Shown here in pieces: positions 27,001-34,553 of a DNA stretch of 64,000 bases. The translations under genes and the position numbers were made by a program. The stretch's first letter is position 1. Every line of letters begins with the position of its first letter. Origin of the DNA: Fischerella muscicola SAG 1427-1 = PCC 73103 (lineage in GTDB: Bacteria; Cyanobacteriota; Cyanobacteriia; Cyanobacteriales; Nostocaceae); the NCBI RefSeq assembly GCF_000317245.1, contig NZ_AJLJ01000210.1, positions 1 to 64,000 on the forward strand. Reading direction: 5' to 3'. The notes below the pieces were generated by a model, which was given only the letters and a program-made list of their open reading frames with translations, made no database searches and was not told the DNA's origin.

Positions 27001-27887
27001 ACTATATAAGGAATATGCTTTTGCACAAGTGGGTGAAGCAACATCGCTGCTGCTCCCACAGCTACTTGTTCATCTCTACCCCCATTTACCTCAAGAATTG
27101 TGTCAAACGGCGAAGATAAATCTTCGGAAGACAAAACTTTTTGATTAGCTCGACGACGATGAAAAGAGATATCACGAGCTATAGACCGATGAGTAAAGTG
27201 ATAAAGGTAGAACCGTTTTCTGGTAGGTGCGCTATTTGGTGGTACAACAGGTACATCTATAAATAAATCAAGAAGCCTGTTATCAAGCTCAACCTGCTTA
27301 AATTTAACTTTTTGATCTATATCAAATTGATGTGTAACATAAGCTCGAATCGCAGAAGCTCTTCTTTCCTTATTTTCCGATAGTCCAGACTCAATTACAG
27401 ACCTAATTAAATCTTGACCTGTCATCAGTGTAGGGTATACCCACTTTAGATCCCAAGCATTATCTAACCGCCGACTTAAATCATCACGCCACCAGCATTG
27501 CGATGGAACACCTAGTTCACTATTTAGTAGTTGATTAGCTTTATCAATTGAGCCTGAATCAGGATGTGCAGTTCCTTTAATATTTGTAAGTAAAATATAT
27601 TGTTTTGCTCCGTTTGGAATTTGTTGTTTAAGTTTTTCTGCTTCACCCTTAAGAGTATCTAACAACCATTTATGAGGATTGGCTTCTGCCCAAGGTTGCC
27701 TTACGAACTTAACTTGGTACATGATAAAACTGCGCTCATCATCCTCAGTAAGAGAACTTAGCGCATCTCTGCCACCATCGGGCTGTGCAACAGGAAAACA
27801 TTGGACATTAGGAAACTCTTTCGTAAGTAGAGCTTGGCAGAATTGTTGAAAGCTTTCTGGATCTAAGTTTTCAAAGGGATAATCCAT
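24009..27887 (-). CDS. PD-(D/E)xK nuclease-NACHT/STAND ATPase (candidate antiphage protein)
   Basis: 1292 residues. Residues about 5-150 form a restriction-endonuclease-like (Mrr-type) domain with QPDGGRDA (D41) and YQVK (Q58-x-K60), the GxD...QxK core. A NACHT/STAND ATPase follows: Walker A GAPGQGKST (299-307), Walker B LLVFDGLDEV (421-430), sensor VTSRPAAF and a conserved PLREYFAA segment near the end of the ATPase. The remaining C-terminal half is helical with no clear repeats and probably acts as a sensor. Known STAND defence proteins (Avs and related bNACHT families) have this order: nuclease effector, ATPase, sensor. Starts ATG at 27887. It is alone, beside tRNA genes and gene remnants. 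Nuclease and ATPase calls are firm; the defence role is inferred. Confidence 0.85.
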   Translation of the reverse strand: MDYPFENLDPESFQQFCQALLTKEFPNVQCFPVAQPDGGRDALSSLTEDDERSFIMYQVKFVRQPWAEANPHKWLLDTLKGEAEKLKQQIPNGAKQYILLTNIKGTAHPDSGSIDKANQLLNSELGVPSQCWWRDDLSRRLDNAWDLKWVYPTLMTGQDLIRSVIESGLSENKERRASAIRAYVTHQFDIDQKVKFKQVELDNRLLDLFIDVPVVPPNSAPTRKRFYLYHFTHRSIARDISFHRRRANQKVLSSEDLSSPFDTILEVNGGRDEQVAVGAAAMLLHPLVQKHIPYIVLEGAPGQGKSTITQYVCQVHRMQILGKEQIQQLIPEQYREDEAFEKLPEEHKFSSVRLPFRVDLRDLASWLAKQNPFSAEKYNEPHPKWSKSLESFLAAQIENDSGGFEFDVADLHAVAKLSSILLVFDGLDEVADIETRREVVKEIVTGVKRIRTNAASLQIIVTSRPAAFADSPGFPEDMFPYYHLDSVTRPLVDEYAQKWMKARKLDQQQIKDVKKVIQEKLDLPHLRDLARNAMQLTILFSLILRKTASLPDKRTALYDNYIELYFDREAEKNSAVRNYRELLIDINRYLAWRLHVEAEEKSATGRITREQLHTLLVDYLINEGYPASLVDDLLVCMVERVGALVSRVEGTYEFEVQPLREYFAAKHLYITAPPSPPGNEKPGTKPDRFDAIARDFYWLNVTRFYAGCYSKGELADLIDRLEELISEEGYSLISYPRLLAAMLLSDWVFNQHPKSVRRVIELILDGIGLRYLLTSNSRRLGSGNPLVLPKDCGQDELITRCIAMLGNAPPKDYALDVIDLIRANASSEEIDKLWLGAVLAQKNGDRTRWLEYGLYFGSLSRLSVSELSTVLSDDISNPTRIELLCKARQYDYLENTEGYFNIALESILNGDFSINVQQRPKYILEFLSSVLDAKRYTIAFSVPYHPVPLSQIWQENIIIHSQNKVIRIPYLDRQSINFYTKFSILDKCDEIFNTLEKESHNYVYEWATRITPWDNLVEKARSLFGERWVFFHIANIASGIKSKSETCKDFTDLFDHSVSLCRRARYARLRSGTVSYWQKLFDQTDKVMNKMFSVLLLITWGSQKTLEKLARKIDIFLANLSANNWQCLSKSVEESVSVTQQSNTRLITFNVKSLPEYLNARTVTLLGIRSNNPSELYSNYLNEYDGSDLYILQYWQSVVIQLLSEEKISWQAALEIISKSYLKGVVSERYAYQKFIRRVSTETLPDEIAQEIARQPEYYPGFLVAAAEAKCRNIVASKIVKVGEIARKDNWF

Positions 27888-28375
27888 CTATTTTCCTGGA
27901 CCTAACTGATTTTCCGATCAACTAAAAAATTTTGTTGATGATTTTCAAAGTAAAAATATATACTAACGATTTTTATGAAGTTAGAGTCTTTACTTGTTAC
28001 TAAATTTCAAATTTTTTGTAAATTATTAATGGGACTTAGACAATTATACTTAAGTATAAATTCTAAAAGTCCACCATGTTAGTAAACAGCAGAAAACAAG
28101 GCTGACACAAGCCATTTACCCACAACGCTGGAAATTTATACCTTACCCCGCAATTCGGATATTCTGACAACAATGTTAATTTGTGGCGAGCCTCTTTCAT
28201 CACTAGCACACACTTATGTTACCTGAAACTGCCATTCAATCTTGTGACAAGGCAACTCAGCATAACAAGCGGCATATAACCTATTTACATCAACCCCCAC
28301 AATATTAGCCAAAGCCTCCAACTGCTGGCGAGACGGTGGGGATTAAACCAGAATTTTTCCCATAGCGCGATCGCA
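27888..28375. other. 488-bp gap with a short gene remnant
   Basis: The first 200 bp are AT-rich and should contain the promoter of the nuclease-NACHT gene. From 28342 down to 28219 on the minus strand an open frame of 40 codons without a start (SRQQLEALANIVGVDVNRLY, then AACYAELPCHKIEWQF) reads like the C-terminal end of a lost protein. Its family is not recognised. Confidence 0.35.
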
Positions 28376-29125
28376 CTACCACCCTTGCTGTGTAGGTCGA
28401 ATCAGAATTTCGTTCACATTGACGCGCTGTGGTTGTGTCACTGCATAAACAATAGCAGCTGCGATGTCCTCACTTTCCAGAGGTGTAACTGATTGACGGC
28501 GTTCTTCGCTGCGTTTTTTGACAACAGGATCATTGACGTTTTGATTTATTTCTGTATTTACTAAACCAGGTTCGATGATAGTTACACGGATATTATGTTT
28601 GTAGACTTCTTTGCGTAAAGCTTCTGAAAAACCATTCACAGCCCATTTAGTCGCATTATATACAGCAATGTCTTCTCTGGCTGTCCGACCTGCGACGGAT
28701 GAAATATTGACTATATGTCCTGTACCCTGAGCTTTGAGGATTGGTAACACCGCGTGAGTTGCGTACAACAATCCCACAACATTAATATCAATCATGCGCC
28801 GCCAATCTGAAGTGTTAGCACCATCAATCGGCCCAACAAAGGCGACACCTGCATTGTTGACGAGGATATCAATCCGACCGAATTCTGCATTGGTTTTTTG
28901 AACAAGATTCTGAACTTGGTTTTCGTCTGTAATGTCAGTAATTATAGGTAGTGCTTCACCACCACTATCAGCAATACGTTGTGCTAGCGCCTCTAAGCGA
29001 TCGCCACGTCGAGCAGCCAACACTACTTTTGCACCTTCAAATCCAAGAGCGATCGCAGTTGCTTCACCAATACCAGCAGAAGCCCCGGTAACAATTGCAA
29101 CTTTGCCTTCTAATTTACCTGTCAT
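28376..29125 (-). CDS. SDR family NAD(P)-dependent oxidoreductase
   Basis: 249 residues, classical short-chain dehydrogenase. Cofactor motif TGASAGIGEA, NNAG (about 87-90), catalytic serine in NISSVAGRT and YxxxK in YNATKWAVNGF. The arginine-rich tail of the first beta-alpha-beta unit (AARRGDR) suggests NADP(H). It resembles the YdfG/clavulanate-dehydrogenase-like group acting on 3-hydroxy acids or small alcohols; the real substrate is unknown. I chose the ATG at 29125 with AGGGTG upstream; the frame extends to GTG at 29140. Confidence 0.92.
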   Translation of the reverse strand: MTGKLEGKVAIVTGASAGIGEATAIALGFEGAKVVLAARRGDRLEALAQRIADSGGEALPIITDITDENQVQNLVQKTNAEFGRIDILVNNAGVAFVGPIDGANTSDWRRMIDINVVGLLYATHAVLPILKAQGTGHIVNISSVAGRTAREDIAVYNATKWAVNGFSEALRKEVYKHNIRVTIIEPGLVNTEINQNVNDPVVKKRSEERRQSVTPLESEDIAAAIVYAVTQPQRVNVNEILIRPTQQGW

Positions 29126-29542
29126 GGTGTTCACCCTCACTGAACAAGTGCTTTTTGGCTAAAGTAAATCCATTTGTAATTAAAATTAAACTTCAGTCTA
29201 TGTGTTAATTTTGATACAGATAACTATTGAATTTTTGAATAGCGTTCTTAGTTAGAACTACAAACTGATAGGTTTACCGTATTTATTATTAAGCAAAATA
29301 TTGCACAGTTTTTCAAAAAAAGCAATGTTGTTGATTTTGCAGGAGAATTTTTGAATGACTATCGTCAGTATAGCTAATTTGTCTACTTTGAACTTATGGA
29401 GAAAAGGGAAGGGGGACAAGGAATTTTAGATTTTAGATTTGCGATTTTGGATTCCAATCTAAAATCCAAAATCCAAAATCCAAAATTGTTTTCAATGCCC
29501 AATGACAAATGACAATTGACCATTGACAATTGACCAAAAATT
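29126..29542. other. 417-bp gap between divergent genes with AATCCAAA-type repeats
   Basis: 29426-29487 is made of repeats of ATTTTAGATTTTAGATT and AATCCAAAATCCAAAATCC, partly self-complementary. 29500-29540 is the GACAATTGACCATTGACAAT motif. No gene is seen. Confidence 0.5.
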
Positions 29543-30778
29543 ATGTTCAAACGCTTAAGTGTGACAATTACTGCTACTACTGCTTTGTGGTTACTGGCTG
29601 CTTCCTTGACTATGGCGGCTACTAAAAAGCCTCAACCACCAGATGAGTTTCCGCCATCACCTTTAGAAATTACCACACCTGATCCACTGTTACCACGTAA
29701 TCCAGACAAAGACAAACAGCCTTTATCTGTGATTGAACAGCAACGCTTGGAGACAGAATTGGATAAGTTGAATCAACAAGCTACCGCCAAACTGCAAGCA
29801 GGTGATGAGTTAGGAGCATTTGATATCTGGAACCGAGAACTACGGTTACGTCGCTATTTGGGTTCTATCAAAGAGGTGCAAGCACTAGGAAGAGTGGGCG
29901 CTGTAGCCTATCAAAAAAGCAATCGTCCAGAGGTACAATACATTACTCAGCGATTGCAAGCGATTCAAAAACAAGCACAATCCCAAAAAACCACTGATTT
30001 AGACTTATTGCAAGCACTAGGGCTAGCTTACCAACAAGTGCGATCGCCTCAAAATGCTGTGGAAGTGTATCAGCAAGTTTTAACTGCGGTGCGACAACAG
30101 CAAAATTCAGCCAAAGAGGTAGAAATTTTACAAGCGATCGCAGAAGTGCATCTGAGTTGGTTTGATTACACCAAAGCAGCAGATACATATCAGGAGTTGT
30201 TAAAACTAGCTACTGCTAGGGGTGATAGTGTCAACGAATTAGTATACTTGCAAAGATTAGCTTACATTTACGAAAAAGGGAAACAACCCCAGCAAGCAAT
30301 AGAAATACAGAATCGACTCGCAGAAATATATCAACAACAGAATAATCCAACTCAGCTACCAGCTTTAAAGTTAGCGATCGGTTCAGATTATGAATCTCTA
30401 GCCAAGAAAAATCCTAATCTTCTCCAAGAAGCTTTCAATAACTATCAACAAGCTTACACAATTGCTTGGCAATCACAGCAGTACGCACGTGCTGGTGAAG
30501 CTTTGCAAAAATTAATCACACTCTATCGTTCCCAAGGACAAATACAAGAAGCATTACAAGCCAGTGAAATTCTTGTACAGACTCAACAATTAGCTTCCAA
30601 TTTTTATGGTTTAATGAACGCTTACGATCAAATCGGCAAAATGCACTTGGAACGTAAAGACTATCCTCAAGCACTACAGGCTTTTCAAAAAGGGCTGGAA
30701 TTAGCACAACAATTAAAGTACGAGGAAGATTACTTTTCTGGACAAATTCAAAAACTTTCTCGACAAATTCCACAATAA
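29543..30778 (+). CDS. exported TPR-repeat protein
   Basis: 411 residues. The N-terminus FKRLSVTITATTALWLLAAS is a signal peptide, then a Pro-rich spacer (KKPQPPDEFPPSP). From about residue 65 onward it is helical, with several TPR-like units (GDELGAFDIWNRELRLRRYL, NAVEVYQQVL, YTKAADTYQELLKLA, YPQALQAFQKGLELA). TPR proteins mediate protein contacts; this one should work in the periplasm or thylakoid lumen. The ATG at 29543 is the first in frame. It is alone, with no operon partner. Confidence 0.88.
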   Translation: MFKRLSVTITATTALWLLAASLTMAATKKPQPPDEFPPSPLEITTPDPLLPRNPDKDKQPLSVIEQQRLETELDKLNQQATAKLQAGDELGAFDIWNRELRLRRYLGSIKEVQALGRVGAVAYQKSNRPEVQYITQRLQAIQKQAQSQKTTDLDLLQALGLAYQQVRSPQNAVEVYQQVLTAVRQQQNSAKEVEILQAIAEVHLSWFDYTKAADTYQELLKLATARGDSVNELVYLQRLAYIYEKGKQPQQAIEIQNRLAEIYQQQNNPTQLPALKLAIGSDYESLAKKNPNLLQEAFNNYQQAYTIAWQSQQYARAGEALQKLITLYRSQGQIQEALQASEILVQTQQLASNFYGLMNAYDQIGKMHLERKDYPQALQAFQKGLELAQQLKYEEDYFSGQIQKLSRQIPQ

Positions 30779-30779
30779 A

Positions 30780-30825
30780 GTAGAGACACGTAGCAAAATC
30801 CCGCAGGGTAATTTTGCGTCTCTAC
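30780..30825. repeat. GTAGAGAC inverted repeat after the TPR gene
   Basis: GTAGAGACACGTAGCAAAAT and ATTTTGCGTCTCTAC are imperfect inverted arms around CCCGCAGGGTA. Its position directly after the stop suggests a role in ending transcription. Confidence 0.55.
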
Positions 30826-31421
30826 ACGTATTGATTACTATGAGTAACTATCTCTTTGTACTGATGTAGTTTACTACTAGGTTTTCTATCTTATTTTTTC
30901 TCGGCTTTTGTTATGAATTAATAATTATTTTCAGCAATTAGAACTATATAGCAATCCTAAATCATTCGTGAGAGGCGAGATCCCCGACTTCTCTAAGAAG
31001 TCGGGGATCTGGGATTCCGTGTTTCTCACATGCGCTTCTCTAATCTATTGTATGGAATATTTAATAATTTAATTTTTCTCACATACAAAAGTTTAAAAAT
31101 AATGAGACTTGTGTTTTAATTAAATTAAATTGGCAATTAATAACTAGAAAAGTGTCAAGCTAATAAAGTGTGCTGAGAGCGTTTAGGGGAATTAAGCGTA
31201 AGAAGACACTAGATTGGTTGTTAATTGCATTTGCTCTCAGAGTACGAATCATTAGTATTTATGAATGTTCTATTGAAGTGAAGTAGAGCAGAGGTTGTTT
31301 TTCGTCTTTAATCTTTAGCTATCAGTAACAGGCCATGAATTTGTTGTTTGTTCATGGTTACTTGTTATTTTGATGAAAACAATCAACAATCAACAACCAC
31401 CAATTATCAACTAATCTAATC
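30826..31421. repeat. 596-bp gap; AGATCCCCGACTT palindrome at 30978-31010
   Basis: AGATCCCCGACTTCT-CTA-AGAAGTCGGGGATCT is a perfect hairpin preceded by TATAGCAATCCTAAATCATTC, a leader also found before the 34218 copy. The remaining DNA is AT-rich with no gene; the SDR promoter should be in the last 200 bp. Confidence 0.7.
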
Positions 31422-32255
31422 ATGAAAAATATTGCAGGTAAGACAGTAGTTTTGACTGGCGCTGCGGGTGGGATCGGAGTATTTATTGCTCGTGCGTTAG
31501 CAAAAGAAAAAGCAACTGTAGTTGGTGTTTCTCGTTCGCAAGAAAAATTAGAAAAAATCCGTGCTGAAATCGAAGTTGCTGGCGGTAGATACATCAGTGT
31601 TCCTTTTGATATCAGCAAATTGGAAGAATTACCATTACTTGTACAGCAAATTAATCAACTGGCGGGTAAAATTGATATTTTGATTAATAATGCTGCGATT
31701 GAAAAGTATCGACCTTTTCAAAATTACTCTCTCCAAGATATCCAGTCAATACTAGGAACTAATTTACTAGCAGGAATGGAGCTAACTCGGTTAGTATTGC
31801 CGAGTATGTTAGAGCGTAATCATGGTCATATTGTCAATATTTCTTCTGGCTCTGGGAAAAAGGGAGCGCCTTACAATAGTATTTATTCTGCCAGTAAAGC
31901 TGGTTTAATTATGTGGACAGATGCGATGCGTCAAGAATTAGTTGATACGAACGTGGGGGTATCTGTAATTTGTCCGGGATACACAAAAGCGGGAATGTTT
32001 TTGAAATTTGGCTTACCAGCGCCGAAATTAGCACGTGTTTCTGAACCAAAAACAGTAGCGATCGCAGTTATTGACGCCATCAAAAACAACAAAGCAGAAG
32101 TAATACTTGATGGATTACTAACAAAGCTTCTATTTTCCAATGTACAACTTTTTCCAGAATTTGGAGATGCGATTTACCGTTGGATTGGTTTGACCAATAT
32201 CAATCAAACCTGTGCAGAAAATCAAATGCTAGCCGAAAGACGCTCACATCATTAG
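31422..32255 (+). CDS. SDR family oxidoreductase
   Basis: 277 residues. TGAAGGIGVF is the cofactor loop, NNAA the stabilising motif, the serine in NISSGSGKKG and YSASK the catalytic residues. The longer C-terminus (about residues 225-277) is unlike the SDR at 28376 and may be substrate-binding. Starts ATG at 31422. It precedes, on the same strand, the GMC oxidoreductase 390 bp downstream. Two oxidoreductases for alcohols side by side, then a sulfatase, suggest a small catabolic or lipid-modifying group, but no pathway can be named. Confidence 0.9.
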   Translation: MKNIAGKTVVLTGAAGGIGVFIARALAKEKATVVGVSRSQEKLEKIRAEIEVAGGRYISVPFDISKLEELPLLVQQINQLAGKIDILINNAAIEKYRPFQNYSLQDIQSILGTNLLAGMELTRLVLPSMLERNHGHIVNISSGSGKKGAPYNSIYSASKAGLIMWTDAMRQELVDTNVGVSVICPGYTKAGMFLKFGLPAPKLARVSEPKTVAIAVIDAIKNNKAEVILDGLLTKLLFSNVQLFPEFGDAIYRWIGLTNINQTCAENQMLAERRSHH

Positions 32256-32645
32256 TAATATAGTACATCAATTTTATATTGTTTGTAGTAAGCACTTTAG
32301 TGCTTAATTTATACCTAAACACCTTACTACAAACTTTCACTAACATTTGATATCAAGATTTCAATAACTTAATCAATTTATTTAATAAAAAATCATAAAA
32401 ATTATATTTTTTACATTAAAACTGCAAAAATTTTTACTGAAAATACTCACTATTTGATTTTTGATAAATTTACTTCTTTTAATAGATTACAGTTGAAAAA
32501 ATAATTAGCAGCTTATCATTTATATAAAAATGCTGAGGTAATTTGCATTGCTGCTATTTATACTCATCATGATATTTTTGACTTAGTATCATTATTCTCT
32601 CTTCACACCTGGTGCATTACCACAAACTCAACCAACGGAGAAAAA
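32256..32645. repeat. 390-bp gap with GTAGTAAG palindrome at 32281-32334
   Basis: GTTTGTAGTAAGCACTTTAG at the left faces CACCTTACTACAAAC at the right, as in the elements at 2741 and 4283. AT-rich DNA follows and should hold the promoter of the GMC gene. Confidence 0.6.
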
Positions 32646-34187
32646 ATGGCTGATTGTCATTATGATGTGATCATCATTGGGACGGGTGCTGGTGGTGGAA
32701 CGCTAGCATATAAACTAGCATCAAGTGGAAAGAAAATTTTAATTTTAGAAAGAGGCTCTTTCGTACCTAAAGAAAAAGCAAATTGGGATTCTCGGCTCAT
32801 TTTTCAAAAAGAATGTTATCGTCCCCAAGAAGTATGGTATGACAAACATGGTCAAGTAATTCGTCCAGTCACACACTATTATGTTGGTGGTAACACAAAA
32901 TTTTATGGTGGAGCATTATTTAGATTTCGTGAACAAGACTTTAATAAAGTTTTTCATCGAGATGGTATCTCTCCCGAATGGCCATTAAGATATCAAGATT
33001 TTGACCCATATTATACGGAAGCAGAAAAACTATATGAGGTACATGGACAGCGAAATTTAGATCCTACAGAGCCTCAAACTAGTGAAGATTATCCCTTTCC
33101 TCCTATCAGCCATGAACCATATATTCAAGAAATTACTGATGGTTTAAAAGATAAAGGCTTACATCCATTTTATTTGCCACTTGGGATTAAATTAAATGAA
33201 AAAAGTCGTTTTTTAAGTCACTGTATTCGTTGTGATACTTGTGATGGTTTTCCATGTTTTGTGAATGCGAAAGCTGATGCTGATGTTAATTGTGTACGTC
33301 CAGCCATAGCTAATCACAACGTAACTTTAATGACTCAAGCCAAAGTCCTACGTCTACACACAAGTACATCTGGTCGAGAAGTTACCGGAGTAGTAGCAGA
33401 AATCGCAGGAAAACGGCATATTTTTTCGGGAGATATTGTTGTTCTGGCTTGTGGTGCTGTCAATTCCGCAGTATTATTACTTCAGTCTGCTAATGATCGA
33501 CATCCAAATGGATTAGCCAATAGTTCTCATCTGGTAGGACGAAATTACATGGCTCATAAATTTGGAGTGGTCATGGCATTATCTACAAAATTTAATCCTA
33601 CAGTTTTTCACAAAACAATAGGTGTAAATGATTTTTATTGGGGCGAAAAAGGTTTTCCTTTTCCTATGGGAAGCGTGCAATTGCTAGGTAATCTCACCAC
33701 AAATCGAGTTGCTGCTTATGCACCACCTTTGACGCCTAAATTTATTACAGAAGCAGTAGCAAACCATTCTGTTTCTTGGTTGCTGATCACTGAAGATTTA
33801 CCAAATCCTCATAACCGTGTTTATGTTAAAGGTGAGCAAATTATTATTGATTATACAAAAAATAATGAACAAGCCTTTAATCGTTTGATGAAACGCTGGG
33901 TTTCAGTTTTACAATCAATGAAACTACTATCTCACAAAGGACATATTTCTGTTGTCTTTCCTCAAAATTTAACTGTAAAAGAAGTTGGACATCAGTGTGG
34001 TACTTGTCGTTTTGGCGAACACCCCAGAAAGTCTGTACTTGATCTTAATTGTCGTACCCACGATGTCGATAATCTGTATGTTGTTGATGGTAGTTTTTTT
34101 CCTTCCAGTGCTGCTGTAAATCCATCATTGACAATTATGGCAAATGCATTGCGAGTGGGAGAACATTTGTTGGAAAGGATGAAGTAG
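32646..34187 (+). CDS. GMC family oxidoreductase (FAD-dependent)
   Basis: 513 residues. FAD-binding GxGxxG at the N-terminus (IIGTGAGGGTLAYKLA, about 10-25) and E35 of LERG; the GMC C-terminal signature is QCGTCRFGEHP...LYVVDGSFFPSSAAVNPSLTIMA, with the catalytic-type His-Asn pair region. A cysteine cluster (C193, C196, C199, C204; CIRCDTCDGFPC) matches the CxxCxxC insert of bacterial GMC members. It should oxidise an alcohol group, perhaps on a sterol-like or long-chain substrate; this cannot be resolved. The ATG at 32646 follows CGGAG. Confidence 0.92.
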   Translation: MADCHYDVIIIGTGAGGGTLAYKLASSGKKILILERGSFVPKEKANWDSRLIFQKECYRPQEVWYDKHGQVIRPVTHYYVGGNTKFYGGALFRFREQDFNKVFHRDGISPEWPLRYQDFDPYYTEAEKLYEVHGQRNLDPTEPQTSEDYPFPPISHEPYIQEITDGLKDKGLHPFYLPLGIKLNEKSRFLSHCIRCDTCDGFPCFVNAKADADVNCVRPAIANHNVTLMTQAKVLRLHTSTSGREVTGVVAEIAGKRHIFSGDIVVLACGAVNSAVLLLQSANDRHPNGLANSSHLVGRNYMAHKFGVVMALSTKFNPTVFHKTIGVNDFYWGEKGFPFPMGSVQLLGNLTTNRVAAYAPPLTPKFITEAVANHSVSWLLITEDLPNPHNRVYVKGEQIIIDYTKNNEQAFNRLMKRWVSVLQSMKLLSHKGHISVVFPQNLTVKEVGHQCGTCRFGEHPRKSVLDLNCRTHDVDNLYVVDGSFFPSSAAVNPSLTIMANALRVGEHLLERMK

Positions 34188-34217
34188 TATAGCAATTCTA
34201 AATCATGGAAAAAATAA

Positions 34218-34250
34218 GATCCCCGACTTCTTTAAGAAGTCAGGGATCTG
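34218..34250. repeat. AGATCCCCGACTT palindrome (copy)
   Basis: AGATCCCCGACTTCT-TTA-AGAAGTCAGGGATCT, with one mismatch in the right arm. It sits 30 bp after the GMC stop and is preceded by TATAGCAATTCTAAATCAT, as at 30978. Confidence 0.8.
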
Positions 34251-34434
34251 TTCTTGGTTTTTACGGACATTACTAATTTTTCTTTTTTAATTAGTTAAAT
34301 ATGCGGAGGTGCTATGTAGTGATTGTGGCTAGATTGGACTAGTTATAAAAATATTAAAAAATTATAAACATGTCCAAGCTTCTGATTAGCCAATATCACG
34401 CAGAAGTAGAAAAATAGCTAACGCACTCCACCAG

Positions 34435-34527
34435 TCAAAGCAAAGGGAATCCCGCCACTTCTTGAAGTGCGCCTGGTTCTTCAAATAAATGGATTGCTTT
34501 GGGAATAATCTCCAACCGTTTTGGCGA
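34435..34527 (-). pseudogene. 3' remnant of a dienelactone-hydrolase-family gene (34251-34553 gap)
   Basis: In this short gap the minus strand reads RLEIIPKAIHLFEEPGALQE then VAGFPLL and stop, which matches the C-terminal histidine region (GATHLFEEPGALEEVA-like) of dienelactone-hydrolase/phosphoribosyltransferase-linked alpha/beta hydrolases. A stop codon lies just before it and nothing of the rest of the gene remains. The match is from memory of the family. Confidence 0.5.
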
Positions 34528-34553
34528 TCGCAAATCAGTCTACTATCTACTGT

